64,000 bases of DNA, taken from Sulfurivermis sp041678005. GTDB taxonomy: Bacteria; Pseudomonadota; Gammaproteobacteria; Thiohalomonadales; Thiohalomonadaceae. Each line of letters opens with the position of its first letter. Within the stretch, counting starts at the first letter, position 1. This document shows positions 15,408 to 23,406 of this stretch, one piece after another. Position numbers and translations under genes: made by a program. The notes under the pieces were generated by a model, which was not told the origin of the DNA, searched no databases, and was given only the letters and a program-made list of their open reading frames with translations. Location of the stretch: assembly GCA_041678005.1 (NCBI GenBank), contig JBAYOW010000006.1, positions 1-64,000 on the forward strand, given 5' to 3'.

Positions 15408-16673
15408 ATGGCTGAACAACCTCTATTTAGGCGCGCGGCGCTCGAAGCGCAAAAGCCCAAATCCTACGGTGACATCCTCCTTGTTCGTCCTATGAGCTAT
15501 CGTCTGCTCAGTTTGGCGGCAGCAGTTTGTACGTTGGCACTCATCGCGTTGTTCACTTGGGGTAGCTACACCAAGCGCAGCAGTGTTACCGGCCAGTTGG
15601 TACCAACTGCGGGATTGTTACGGATATATTCATCGCAAAACGGCATTGTCGCCGAGAAGTTGGTGGCCGAAGGACAGGCCGTGCAAGCCGGCGAGACCCT
15701 CTATCTTATTTCCAGTGATCGGCAAAGTACGATGGGCTCGGTGTTTGCCAGTATCAGTGAACAACTCAATGTTCGCCGGGAATCACTGAAACATGAATTG
15801 GAGCGCACCAAGCAACTGCATAGCGAGGAGCAGGATGGATTGCGCAAGCAGGTAGCGGCATTGACAAGTGAGCTGGACAAAATCAGCAGCTTGCTCGAAG
15901 GTCAGCGCGCCAGGGTCGCCCTGGCCGAAGAGACCAGTGCGCGTTATCAGTCCCTGCTCGAACAGGATTACATCTCACGTGAACAGCAACAGCAAAAGCG
16001 CGAGGAGCTGCTCGATCAGCAGTCGCGCCTGAAGAGTATCGAGCGCGAACAGATTGCCTTGCGGCGTGAGTTGAACATGCGTCAGGAAAATCTTTCCGCA
16101 TTGCGTCTGAAGCATGCAAACCAGCTGGCTCAGATCGAACGCGTCATCTCATCCACCAATCAGGAACTGGACGAAAGCGAAGGGCGGCGGGTGCTGGCGA
16201 TTACTGCGCCGATCGATGGTACGGCCACGGCCGTGGTCGCTGAAGTAGGCCAGATGGTCGATGGTCGACGGCCGCTGATGAGCATCATCCCTGCAGGTAG
16301 TCCGCTGGAAGCACAACTATATGCGCCGAGTCGAGCAGTTGGCTTTGTCCGCCCCGGCGTGACGGCATTGATGCGCTATCAGGCCTATCCCTATCAAAAA
16401 TTCGGCCATGCCCGCGGCACGGTGACATCTGTTGCCAAGACGGCACTGTCGGGAAGCGAGATTTCCAGCCTGATGCCACCAAGCGTTGAGGCGCAGGGTA
16501 GTGAACCGCTTTATTTGATCAGTGTCGCGCTTGAGCAGCAGAGTATCGAAGCCTACGGAGTTGCCCAGCCGCTGCAGGCTGGCATGTTGCTTGAGGCCGA
16601 TGTGCTGCAGGAGACGCGTCGGCTCTACGAATGGGTGCTAGAGCCCTTATTCAGTCTGAGTGGCAAGCTTTGA
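15408..16673 (+). CDS. HlyD/CvaA-family membrane fusion protein of the peptide exporter
   Basis: This 421-residue periplasmic adaptor links the ABC transporter to the outer-membrane channel. The N-terminus LFRRAALEAQ followed by RPMSYRLLSL is of the CvaA/RaxA type, with one membrane helix at about 31-53. A split biotinyl-lipoyl half follows (LRIYSSQNGIVAEKLVAEGQ). A long coiled coil spans about 115-250, and the C-terminal beta-barrel has APIDGTATAVVAEVGQMVDG. The ATG at 15408 has no good ribosome binding site; an overlapping ATG at 15404 is in another frame. The next gene follows after only 30 bases. The presence of adaptor, peptidase-transporter and TolC genes in a row defines a type I secretion system for double-glycine peptides. 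Confidence 0.9.
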   Translation: MAEQPLFRRAALEAQKPKSYGDILLVRPMSYRLLSLAAAVCTLALIALFTWGSYTKRSSVTGQLVPTAGLLRIYSSQNGIVAEKLVAEGQAVQAGETLYLISSDRQSTMGSVFASISEQLNVRRESLKHELERTKQLHSEEQDGLRKQVAALTSELDKISSLLEGQRARVALAEETSARYQSLLEQDYISREQQQQKREELLDQQSRLKSIEREQIALRRELNMRQENLSALRLKHANQLAQIERVISSTNQELDESEGRRVLAITAPIDGTATAVVAEVGQMVDGRRPLMSIIPAGSPLEAQLYAPSRAVGFVRPGVTALMRYQAYPYQKFGHARGTVTSVAKTALSGSEISSLMPPSVEAQGSEPLYLISVALEQQSIEAYGVAQPLQAGMLLEADVLQETRRLYEWVLEPLFSLSGKL

Positions 16674-16703
16674 TTGCCTGTTAATCACATCTTTCCGGCC
16701 GCC

Positions 16704-18866
16704 ATGACTTTCCTAGATAAGCTTTCCTTTGGTCTACGTCGCAAACTGCCGCTGATCCTGCAAACAGAGGCAACCGAGTGCGGCCTCGCCTGTATTGCCA
16801 TGGTTGCCGGTTTTCATGGGCTGCGCACTGATCTTGCTACGCTACGGCGCATCTTCCTGGTTTCGATCAAGGGCAGTACGCTAGGTCAGTTGATGCAGCT
16901 GGCGCATTCACTCAATCTGACTACGCGCCCTGTTAAACTTAAGCTGGAAGACCTGCCACAATTGCGTCTGCCTTGTGTCCTGCACTGGAACTTTAATCAT
17001 TTCGTCGTGCTCAAGGCGGTCGATCGCAATACGGTAACCATCCACGATCCAGCCTTTGGCCTGCGCAAGCTGAGTCTCGACGAGATCTCTGATCAATTTA
17101 CTGGTGTGGCGCTGGAATTATGGCCCAATACTGCGTTTAAACCGGTCGTATTCCGTCAGCGTGTACGCCTGCGTGATCTGTGGGGTCATGTCACTGGCCT
17201 TTATCGCTCGCTAGGACAAATCCTGCTGCTTGCAGTTTCGCTTGAGGTCTTCGCCCTGGTCAGCCCCTTTTTCCTGCAATGGGTGATCGACAATGTCATT
17301 GTATCTGGTGATCGTGATCTGTTGACTACTCTGGCGCTGGGCTTTGGTCTGTTGATGCTGATGCAACAGGGTATAAGTACGCTGCGCTCATGGGTGATCA
17401 TGCATATGTCGACGACCTTGAATGTGCAGTGGCGTGCCAATGTCTTTAGTCATTTGCTGCGTCTGCCGGTCGACTATTTCGAAAAGCGCCATCTGGGTGA
17501 TGTTGTTTCTCGTTTCGGCTCTATTGATGTCATTCAAAAGACGCTGACTACCGCCTTTGTTGAAGGCATTCTCGATGGCTTGATGACAGTCGTCACGCTG
17601 ACCATGATGTTCATCTACACCCCGTTGCTGGCCTGGATCGCGGTTGGTGCCATGGTGATTTATGCTGTAGTGCGCTGGATTTGGTATCGGCCACTGCGCA
17701 ATGCAACGGAAGAGCAGATCATCCATGCCGCCAAGCAACAGAGCCATTTTCTCGAGACCGTGCGTGGCGTACGCAGTATCAAGCTCTTTCAGCGTCAGGA
17801 AGAACGCCGCTCGACCTGGCTCAGCCTGCTTGTCGACCAGATCAACGCCGACTTGCGCAACCAGAAGCTGCAGATTTTCTATCGTTTGATCAACGGCATC
17901 CTGTTTGGTGTTGAACGCATCCTGGTCATCTGGTTCGGCGCCAGACTGATCCTTGATGGTAATTTCACCGTTGGTGCGTTAATGGCCTTCAGTGCCTACA
18001 AGGATCAGTTCGATTCGCGTGTCAGCGCGCTGATCGATAAGTTGGTTGACCTCAAGATGCTGCAATTACATGGCGAGCGACTCGCCGATATCGTCTTTAC
18101 CGACCCTGAGGTTGGCACTGGGCCGCATGCTGGTTTACTACATGATGGTAGTGAACTGGATGCCTCTATTGAACTGCGTGGTCTGCGTTTCCGTTATGCT
18201 GATAGTGAGCCCTGGGTACTTGACGGCATCGACCTGAAGATCGAGCAGGGTGAGTCGGTGGCGATCGTCGGCCCATCAGGCTGTGGCAAATCTACATTGA
18301 TTAGCGCCATGCTCGGTATTCGCAAGCCGAACGAAGGTGAGGTGCTGGTTGGTGGTGTCAGTGTTGATCAGCTTGGTATCGATGTATTGCGCGGCATGGT
18401 AGGCACCGTGTTGCAGGATGACGTTCTTTTTGCAGGTTCGATCGCTGACAATATCAGCTTTTTCGACCAGCGCCCTGATTTTGCGCTGGTCGAAGAATGT
18501 GCCAGACTGGCGTTTATCCACGACGATATCAGTGCGATGCCGATGGCATATAACACCTTGATCGGCGATATGGGTACTGCCCTTTCTGGTGGCCAGAAAC
18601 AGCGCGTCCTGCTTGCCAGGGCCCTGTACAAGCAACCAAGAGTTCTCTTCCTTGATGAGGCCACCAGCAATCTTGATATATCTTGCGAGAAGCAGGTCAA
18701 TCAAGCGATCAAGCAGCTGAATGTCACACGGGTTATCGTCGCCCATCGGCCGGAAACGATAATTAGTGCCGATCGTGTCATCGTTCTTGAACAAGGCCGT
18801 GTACTGCGTGATCTGCCGGTGTCTCAATTTGACCTTGCCAGCATAGACAGCGGAGGCGGTTGGTGA
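16704..18866 (+). CDS. Peptidase-containing ABC transporter (CvaB/RaxB type) for double-glycine peptides
   Basis: This 720-residue inner-membrane protein cuts leaders after the GG and exports the peptide. The C39 peptidase domain (1-135) keeps its catalytic residues: Gln20 and Cys26 in LQTEATECGLACIAM, His99 in NFNHFVV and Asp115 in IHDPAFG. Membrane helices lie at about 155-440. The nucleotide-binding domain has Walker A GPSGCGKST near 523, signature LSGGQKQR near 627 and Walker B VLFLDEATS near 647. A TTG at 16674 would add ten residues; the ATG at 16704 is preferred because LDKLSFGLRRKLPLILQTEA is where relatives start. The likely substrates are the peptides at 11725 and 14863. The last codons overlap the start of the TolC gene. 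Confidence 0.95.
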   Translation: MTFLDKLSFGLRRKLPLILQTEATECGLACIAMVAGFHGLRTDLATLRRIFLVSIKGSTLGQLMQLAHSLNLTTRPVKLKLEDLPQLRLPCVLHWNFNHFVVLKAVDRNTVTIHDPAFGLRKLSLDEISDQFTGVALELWPNTAFKPVVFRQRVRLRDLWGHVTGLYRSLGQILLLAVSLEVFALVSPFFLQWVIDNVIVSGDRDLLTTLALGFGLLMLMQQGISTLRSWVIMHMSTTLNVQWRANVFSHLLRLPVDYFEKRHLGDVVSRFGSIDVIQKTLTTAFVEGILDGLMTVVTLTMMFIYTPLLAWIAVGAMVIYAVVRWIWYRPLRNATEEQIIHAAKQQSHFLETVRGVRSIKLFQRQEERRSTWLSLLVDQINADLRNQKLQIFYRLINGILFGVERILVIWFGARLILDGNFTVGALMAFSAYKDQFDSRVSALIDKLVDLKMLQLHGERLADIVFTDPEVGTGPHAGLLHDGSELDASIELRGLRFRYADSEPWVLDGIDLKIEQGESVAIVGPSGCGKSTLISAMLGIRKPNEGEVLVGGVSVDQLGIDVLRGMVGTVLQDDVLFAGSIADNISFFDQRPDFALVEECARLAFIHDDISAMPMAYNTLIGDMGTALSGGQKQRVLLARALYKQPRVLFLDEATSNLDISCEKQVNQAIKQLNVTRVIVAHRPETIISADRVIVLEQGRVLRDLPVSQFDLASIDSGGGW

Positions 18867-20305
18867 TCTGCTCGTGCCTGTGCCGTGGACTATTGCTCGG
18901 ACTGGTTCTCTTTTGTGCCGAGGCATTGGCGCTGCCGCTTGACCCTTTTGTTACGGAAACATATACCGCTGTCACTGCCAGCCGGGCATTTGGTGACGAG
19001 ACGGCGGAAGAAGCCTGTAATTTTGCTGTGCTGTCCTCACCACTGGGACTGACCGAGGCGATCGAGCGCGCCCTTTGCCAGAATCCCAAGGTTCGTTCTG
19101 CCTGGTCTGAGGCACGCGCACAAGCGGCATTATTGGGCGTTGCCCGCTCGGCCTATCTGCCTACCATCTCGGCAGATGTCAGTTATCACGCACAAAAGTC
19201 CATTAGTACTTACGATGAAGAATATTCTGTCCTTGATGAAAAGAACAGACCACGCACACGTAGTAGCCGCCTCCGCCTGGACTGGATGCTGTTTGATTTT
19301 GGTATGCGCAGCGCCAATACTGACCAGGCGAGTGCCTTGCTCGAAGCCGCCAACGCCAGTCACGATTTGAGCATTCAGTATGTCTTGCTCGAAACTGCGC
19401 AAGCATATTTCGATGTGCAAACTGCGCAGGCCCTGCTGCATGCCAGCCGTGCGGCAGAAGAATCAGCCAGGCAAAGTTATCTGGCGACCGAGGCCAAGTA
19501 CATCGCTGGTGTCGGGGCATTGACCGACAAATTGCAGGCGGCAGTTGCCCTGTCTGATGCCAAGCTCAAGCGTGTTACCGCCGAGGGTGAAATGAAGATT
19601 GCCCTGGGTAGCTTGGCTACTGCCATCGGCCTTTCTCCAGATACGTCGCTGCTTGTACCTGAACGTGACATAGCACTGCCCATCTTGCCTGAGCAAAGCG
19701 TTGCTGATCTCATAGGCGACGCCCGTTCTCATCATCCGGCACTGCTTGCTGCCCGCGCTGAAGTGCAGGCTGCTGAAGCTCGTGTGCGCGCCACTCGCGC
19801 CGAAGGTAGTCCGAATCTGGTACTTTTTGGTGAAGCAAGCGACCGCCGACAGGATAAGTATGTCCCGATTTCCGGTTATCCATCGACCGGTGCCAGGTTG
19901 CGCGATAACGTCGTGGGTGTACAGGTAAATATCCCACTATTTGAAGGCTTCGGCCGCAGCTACAAGGTGCGTACTGCCAACAGTCAGGCAGCTGTCCAGG
20001 CCGCTGAGTTGGTGCGCCTCGAACAACAGGTTTCGTTAGAAGTCTGGAAGAGCTATCAATTGCTGAATACCCAGCATGAACATATCAAGGCGGCCACCAC
20101 ACTGCTCGATAGCGCACGTCGTTCATTTGAGGTCGCCCAGGGCAGCTTTCGCGCCGGCGTTGGCAATATCCTCGAGCTTCTCAGTGCACAAAGTGCCGTT
20201 GCCTCGGCGGAGCAACGCCGTATTGAAGCTCATGCTGGATTGCTGGCGGCACGTCTGAAGCTGGCAGCGAGTATTGGTCGTCTAGGCCTCTGGGCGATTA
20301 AATAG
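18863..20305 (+). CDS. TolC-family outer-membrane efflux channel of the peptide exporter
   Basis: This 480-residue protein has a signal peptide (residues 1-23, ending AEALALP) and two outer-membrane efflux repeats (about 65-255 and 275-470). The first includes LTEAIERALCQNPKVRSAWS and the second includes QVNIPLFEGFGRSYKVRTAN. It forms the outer-membrane duct of the type I system. The GTG at 18863 has CGGAGG six bases upstream and overlaps the ABC transporter TGA by four bases; a TTG at 18860 is too close to that site. The stop lies eight bases inside the convergent GGDEF gene, so no terminator can lie between the two genes. Confidence 0.92.
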   Translation: MICSCLCRGLLLGLVLFCAEALALPLDPFVTETYTAVTASRAFGDETAEEACNFAVLSSPLGLTEAIERALCQNPKVRSAWSEARAQAALLGVARSAYLPTISADVSYHAQKSISTYDEEYSVLDEKNRPRTRSSRLRLDWMLFDFGMRSANTDQASALLEAANASHDLSIQYVLLETAQAYFDVQTAQALLHASRAAEESARQSYLATEAKYIAGVGALTDKLQAAVALSDAKLKRVTAEGEMKIALGSLATAIGLSPDTSLLVPERDIALPILPEQSVADLIGDARSHHPALLAARAEVQAAEARVRATRAEGSPNLVLFGEASDRRQDKYVPISGYPSTGARLRDNVVGVQVNIPLFEGFGRSYKVRTANSQAAVQAAELVRLEQQVSLEVWKSYQLLNTQHEHIKAATTLLDSARRSFEVAQGSFRAGVGNILELLSAQSAVASAEQRRIEAHAGLLAARLKLAASIGRLGLWAIK

Positions 20306-21989
20306 CAACTTGGGGAAGTGTGTAGTCGATCACCAGCTGGTTGCCGCCCTGGCGCTTGGCTTCATACATGGCCTTATCAGCTCGCTTGAGTATGTCTTCA
20401 ATCTTTTCATTTGGTGTACTGGGAAACAAGGTCAGGCCGATGCTGGGTGTGCTGTGGTGGCTGTGTTCCTTGAGTTGGTATGGTGGGCTGAGTGCAAACA
20501 GGATTTTATTGCCGATCGCTTGGGCGGCATGCAGCGCCTCTTTGCGCTCTGTCGAGAGCAGTGGCAACATGACTATAAACTCATCACCGCTAAGGCGGGC
20601 TACAGTATCCATGTGGCGAACACAGGACTGCAGACGGTGCCCCACCTCGATCAGCATCATGTCGCCATAATCATGGCCAAGGCTGTCATTGAGTTGCTTG
20701 AACCGATCTATATCAATGAACAGCAGCGCACCTAGCGCATTCAGTCGTTTGCTCTGGCCGGCGGTTTGCTCCATGCGATCGAGCAGCAGGCGGCGGTTGG
20801 GCAGTCCGGTTAAGGTATCGAACAATGCCAGGCGGCGATATTTTTCCTCTAGTAGCTTGCTGGCGGAAATGTCCTGCATAGCACCGACCAGCCGCAGCGC
20901 TACACCAGCGGCTGTCCGCTCAACAACTTTGCCATGATCCCTTACCCAGATGTAGGAGCCATTAGCGCGTTGCATGCGGTATTCAATGGCAAATGGCTGA
21001 TTATACGCCAGGCAGGCGTCCAGTGACGACCGGTAGGCGTCCAGGTCATCAGGGTGGATCAACGAGTGGGCAAAATCAATGCTATGTTCCTGTGTTTTTT
21101 CAGTAAGGCCAAGCATACGATTCCATGCTGCGTTGTGACTAATTATTGGCGCATTCACCCGCCAATCCCATACTCCCTCGCCGGTGGCATCCATGACGAG
21201 GCGCAAGCGCTCCTCACTTTCAAGCAGGGCAAGTTCAGCTGTTTTTTTTGCATTGATATTTTGATAAGTGCCAAACAGGGAGAGATGATTATCTGATTTG
21301 CCGTAGATGTTGAACCATTGCCACTCGCCATTGAGGGCACGTAAACGGATGTCGGCTTCGAAGACAGGCAGATCTCCTGCCAGATAGGCATTTCTGGCCT
21401 GGACTATGCGCACCTGGCAGTGCGGATGAGCCAACGCAGTCCAACCCTGAACTCGCCTGGCGATCTTGCCATTGGCGTCGCTTAGTTTATTGCTCCATTC
21501 GTCTGCGATGCGAATCTGGCCGCTGGCCAGATTCCAGGACCATAAGCCCAGGTCGGCGCTAGCCAAAGCCAGGGTGAGGTGGCGCAGCAAGCGTATACGC
21601 TCAATTACATTGGCAACACGCAAGCGTACCAAGCTCGGTTTGAAGGGCTTGGTAATGTAATCATCGGCACCCATTTCCAGTGCGCTGCATTCACTCGCCA
21701 GATCATCTTGCGCGGTGAGAAAGATGATCGGTGTGCTGCCGAAGGAGGGCAGCTTCTTCAGATTCGCCAGGGTCTCGAATCCATTTATCCCTGGCATTAG
21801 CAGGTCTAGCAGTACCAGGTCGAAGTGGCGTTGCTTGCAAATCTCCAGAGCCTGCTCACCAGAGCAGGCCGTTACAACTTCGTAATCTATACTGAGCGTG
21901 ATCTCCAGTAATTGCAGAATTTCTTGTGCATCATCGATCACCAACACACTAGCTTTTTCGTCTTCATGCAATAAATTCCTTAATGGCAC
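20298..21989 (-). CDS. REC-PAS-PAS-GGDEF response regulator (probable diguanylate cyclase)
   Basis: This 563-residue cytoplasmic protein has a receiver domain (about 14-130; phosphoacceptor Asp in VLLDLLMPG, Lys in ITKPF), two PAS/PAC modules (about 145-375) and a GGDEF domain (about 390-555). The active-site loop reads SGDEF, a variant found in working cyclases, and the inhibitory RxxD site (RHMD) stands five residues before it, so synthesis of c-di-GMP with product inhibition is expected. No EAL domain is present. The GTG at 21989 has AGGAGG five bases upstream; an ATG at 22007 would add six residues without a good site. It lies just downstream of the riboswitch-led 78-residue gene and is probably on the same transcript. 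Confidence 0.88.
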   Translation of the reverse strand: MPLRNLLHEDEKASVLVIDDAQEILQLLEITLSIDYEVVTACSGEQALEICKQRHFDLVLLDLLMPGINGFETLANLKKLPSFGSTPIIFLTAQDDLASECSALEMGADDYITKPFKPSLVRLRVANVIERIRLLRHLTLALASADLGLWSWNLASGQIRIADEWSNKLSDANGKIARRVQGWTALAHPHCQVRIVQARNAYLAGDLPVFEADIRLRALNGEWQWFNIYGKSDNHLSLFGTYQNINAKKTAELALLESEERLRLVMDATGEGVWDWRVNAPIISHNAAWNRMLGLTEKTQEHSIDFAHSLIHPDDLDAYRSSLDACLAYNQPFAIEYRMQRANGSYIWVRDHGKVVERTAAGVALRLVGAMQDISASKLLEEKYRRLALFDTLTGLPNRRLLLDRMEQTAGQSKRLNALGALLFIDIDRFKQLNDSLGHDYGDMMLIEVGHRLQSCVRHMDTVARLSGDEFIVMLPLLSTERKEALHAAQAIGNKILFALSPPYQLKEHSHHSTPSIGLTLFPSTPNEKIEDILKRADKAMYEAKRQGGNQLVIDYTLPQVAI

Positions 21990-22041
21990 GACTTCCTCCT
22001 GCAGCATAAATGCAATAATGCCGCAGAAATGATACCGCAAA

Positions 22042-22278
22042 TCAGACGCCGCCAAAGGCTAAATTCAATGCATCGAGCAATGGCCCGTAAATCTTGTTCA
22101 AGGCTGTGCTGTAGAAAGGCACAACTACAAAGGCAAGAAGAACAGGCGCAAGTTTGATGATGAGGCCCGAGATAAATAGACGAAAAACCAATCCTGCAGC
22201 AATGTTACTGCCGACTGATCGTCTACGGTATAGACCGTGCAAAGGCTTGGTATTAATAGATATACTATGAGTGGTCAT
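22042..22278 (-). CDS. Small membrane protein (78 residues) under a c-di-GMP riboswitch; unknown function
   Basis: I do not recognise this protein. It has a basic N-terminal part (LYRRRSVGSN near 17-26), one or two hydrophobic segments (about 28-56, GLVFRLFISGLIIKLAPVLL and following) and a C-terminal helix ending NLAFGGV. The C-terminal GG is not a leader. The ATG at 22278 is preceded by GGGGGAAAG, a usable ribosome binding site that lies partly in a predicted hairpin. It is the first reading frame after the c-di-GMP-I aptamer and promoter, and the GGDEF gene starts 52 bases after its stop. This position is the main evidence that it is a real gene. Confidence 0.6.
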   Translation of the reverse strand: MTTHSISINTKPLHGLYRRRSVGSNIAAGLVFRLFISGLIIKLAPVLLAFVVVPFYSTALNKIYGPLLDALNLAFGGV

Positions 22279-22362
22279 GATCTTTCCCCCGAATCAACTG
22301 TTGGAAAGACCATCACACGAGTGCCTGAATTTCGGCAGGCAGGTCTCGGCTGATGGCCGAGA
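22279..22362 (-). promoter_or_regulatory. Riboswitch expression platform with hairpin over the ribosome binding site
   Basis: In the minus-strand RNA, GGTCTTTCC (22311 to 22303) can pair with GGAAAGATC (22287 to 22279) in nine base pairs including one G-U. This would cover part of the GGGGGAAAG ribosome binding site and lies right before the ATG at 22278. Two further hairpins, TCTCGGC/GCCGAGA (22344-22362) and TGCCTG/CAGGCA (22322-22341), connect it to the aptamer. No U-run follows, so control of translation is more likely than termination. Confidence 0.55.
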
Positions 22363-22375
22363 TCTTGGGCTTTGA

Positions 22376-22445
22376 GGCAACTCCGCTATCTGAATTATTA
22401 TCAGACCGGAAGCTTTGCGTCCCTACGTCACCGCAGGTTTGCCGT
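22376..22445 (-). ncRNA. Cyclic di-GMP-I riboswitch aptamer (GEMM-I)
   Basis: The minus-strand RNA reads GGCAAACC, a hairpin with GNRA-like tip (UGCGGUGACGUA), then GGGACGCAAAGCUUCCGG, a variable P3 stem (UCUGAUAAUAAUUCAGA), UAGCGGAGUUGCC. This is the consensus order of the GEMM-I class as in the V. cholerae Vc2 aptamer. The base preceding CAAACC is G, as in c-di-GMP-binding members; the cGAMP-binding subclass has A there. The aptamer starts about ten bases after the predicted transcription start and precedes the 78-residue membrane protein gene and the GGDEF gene. Confidence 0.92.
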
Positions 22446-22459
22446 TGATCTCGATTTAA

Positions 22460-22488
22460 AATCTAGTATAGGTAATTATGATTGTCAA
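22460..22488 (-). promoter_or_regulatory. Promoter driving the c-di-GMP riboswitch transcript
   Basis: On the minus strand a consensus -35 TTGACA (22488 to 22483) is followed after 17 bases by TAGATT (22465 to 22460), four of six matches to the -10. Transcription would start near 22453, just upstream of the aptamer. An A/T-rich stretch beyond 22495 could act as an upstream element. Confidence 0.6.
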
Positions 22489-22814
22489 GGGGAATCGCTC
22501 ACTTTTTTCAATTATCTCATTAATTCGACTTTTTTGAAAAAACCACCAAGTTCCAGCAGATTAAAGATGGGCAAAACTGAGTAATTCAGAACCTGGCTCA
22601 GTAAATTTAGTCAGGTTGTAGCTCAGTGAAATCCGTAGAGCCCGGGTTAGATATAAATGATAACTACCTTATATCTATGGATGGACGGCATTTGATAGTG
22701 CGGGATGTTTTCGGATTTAAGCTTGACCCACATAACTCACGCTCTGACGAAATATGTGGGATAAGTTGGTTTTTTCAGTTGTCGAATGTGCTTGTACTCC
22801 CCATAATGTGTAAA
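22489..22814 (+). promoter_or_regulatory. rnpB: Gap between riboswitch promoter and rnpB, with the rnpB promoter
   Basis: No gene is seen here. The rnpB promoter is TTGTCG (22779-22784) and CATAAT (22802-22807) at 17 bases, which would start RNA synthesis at about 22814. An inverted repeat CCCACATA (22727-22734) / TATGTGGG (22753-22760), followed about ten bases later by a run of six T (22770-22775), could end transcription coming from upstream. Confidence 0.5.
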
Positions 22815-23172
22815 GGAGTTGGCTGGATGATCGCGGCATCGCAAGATGCGGAGGAAAGTCCGGGCTCCATAGGGCAGGGTGCCAGGTAATACCTGGGCGG
22901 CGTGAGCCGATGGAAAGTGCCACAGAAAACATACCGCCTAAGCACCTTAGGGTGCCGGTAAGGGTGAAATGGTGCGGTAAGAGCGCACCGCGCGGCTGGC
23001 AACAGTCCGTGGCAGGGTAAACCCCACTCGGAGCAAGACCAAATAGGGGAACAGCAGCCTGGCTGCATGTGCGGCCCGCACAGGTTCCCGGGTAGGTCGC
23101 TTGAGATGTGCGGTGACGCACAATCCAGAGGAATGATCATCCCTGACAGAACCCGGCTTACAGGCTGACTCC
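22815..23172 (+). ncRNA. rnpB: RNase P RNA (bacterial type A)
   Basis: The catalytic RNA of RNase P, which matures tRNA 5' ends. The conserved blocks of the E. coli RNA are all visible: GAGGAAAGTCCGGGCTCCAT near 22852, AGGGCAGGGTGCCAGGTAA near 22871, GGTAAGGGTGAAAnGGTGCGG near 22955, the CCGCGCGGCTGGCAACAGTC region, GGAGCAAGACCAAATAGGGG near 23031 and GACAGAACCCGGCTTACAG at the 3' end. The ends GGAG (22815) and CTCC (to 23172) form helix P1. The P3 region is short compared with E. coli. A pyrimidine-rich tail with T-runs after 23173 probably ends the transcript. Confidence 0.96.
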
Positions 23173-23319
23173 CTTCTTTTTCTTCAGAAACAACATTAGC
23201 TTAATCCCCCAACATACTGATTTTAATGAGGTGAGTTTCCCCCTCGGTTTTTGTCTGCGCCACTTTCTTCCACCTGCGCTAAGTATCTGTCAGATAAGAA
23301 ATATTTTCTGCTTTCTACC

Positions 23320-23381
23320 TTGACACATAGGTCTTTTACTTTCTATAGTGTGAAGAAGTGGTTCAAAGTGGAAAAAAATGG
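23320..23381 (+). promoter_or_regulatory. mraZ promoter with four MraZ boxes at 10-bp steps
   Basis: A consensus -35 TTGACA (23320-23325) and TATAGT (23344-23349), 18 bases apart, form the promoter of the dcw cluster. Starting in the -10, four short repeats recur exactly every ten bases: GTGT 23348, GTGG 23358, GTGG 23368 and ATGG 23378. This matches the known arrangement in which MraZ binds repeated GTG-type boxes and represses its own operon. The 5' part of the gap (23173-23319) shows no other feature. Confidence 0.8.
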
Positions 23382-23406
23382 AGTTTTCCTCCATAGGAGA
23401 GCAGGT

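Noticed and set aside
22376..22445. cGAMP-type (GEMM-Ib) reading of the riboswitch
   Set aside because: The discriminating position before CAAACC is G, as in c-di-GMP binders; cGAMP binders have A. In-line probing would still be decisive.
22612..22660. tRNA-like D-arm (GTAGCTCAGT ... AGAGC)
   Set aside because: The D-arm pattern is present, but no anticodon arm, T-arm (GTTCGA) or acceptor stem follows. It is at most a tRNA remnant or chance match.
22626..22889. 87-residue open frame on the + strand
   Set aside because: It runs into rnpB, has no ribosome binding site and has no protein-like pattern.
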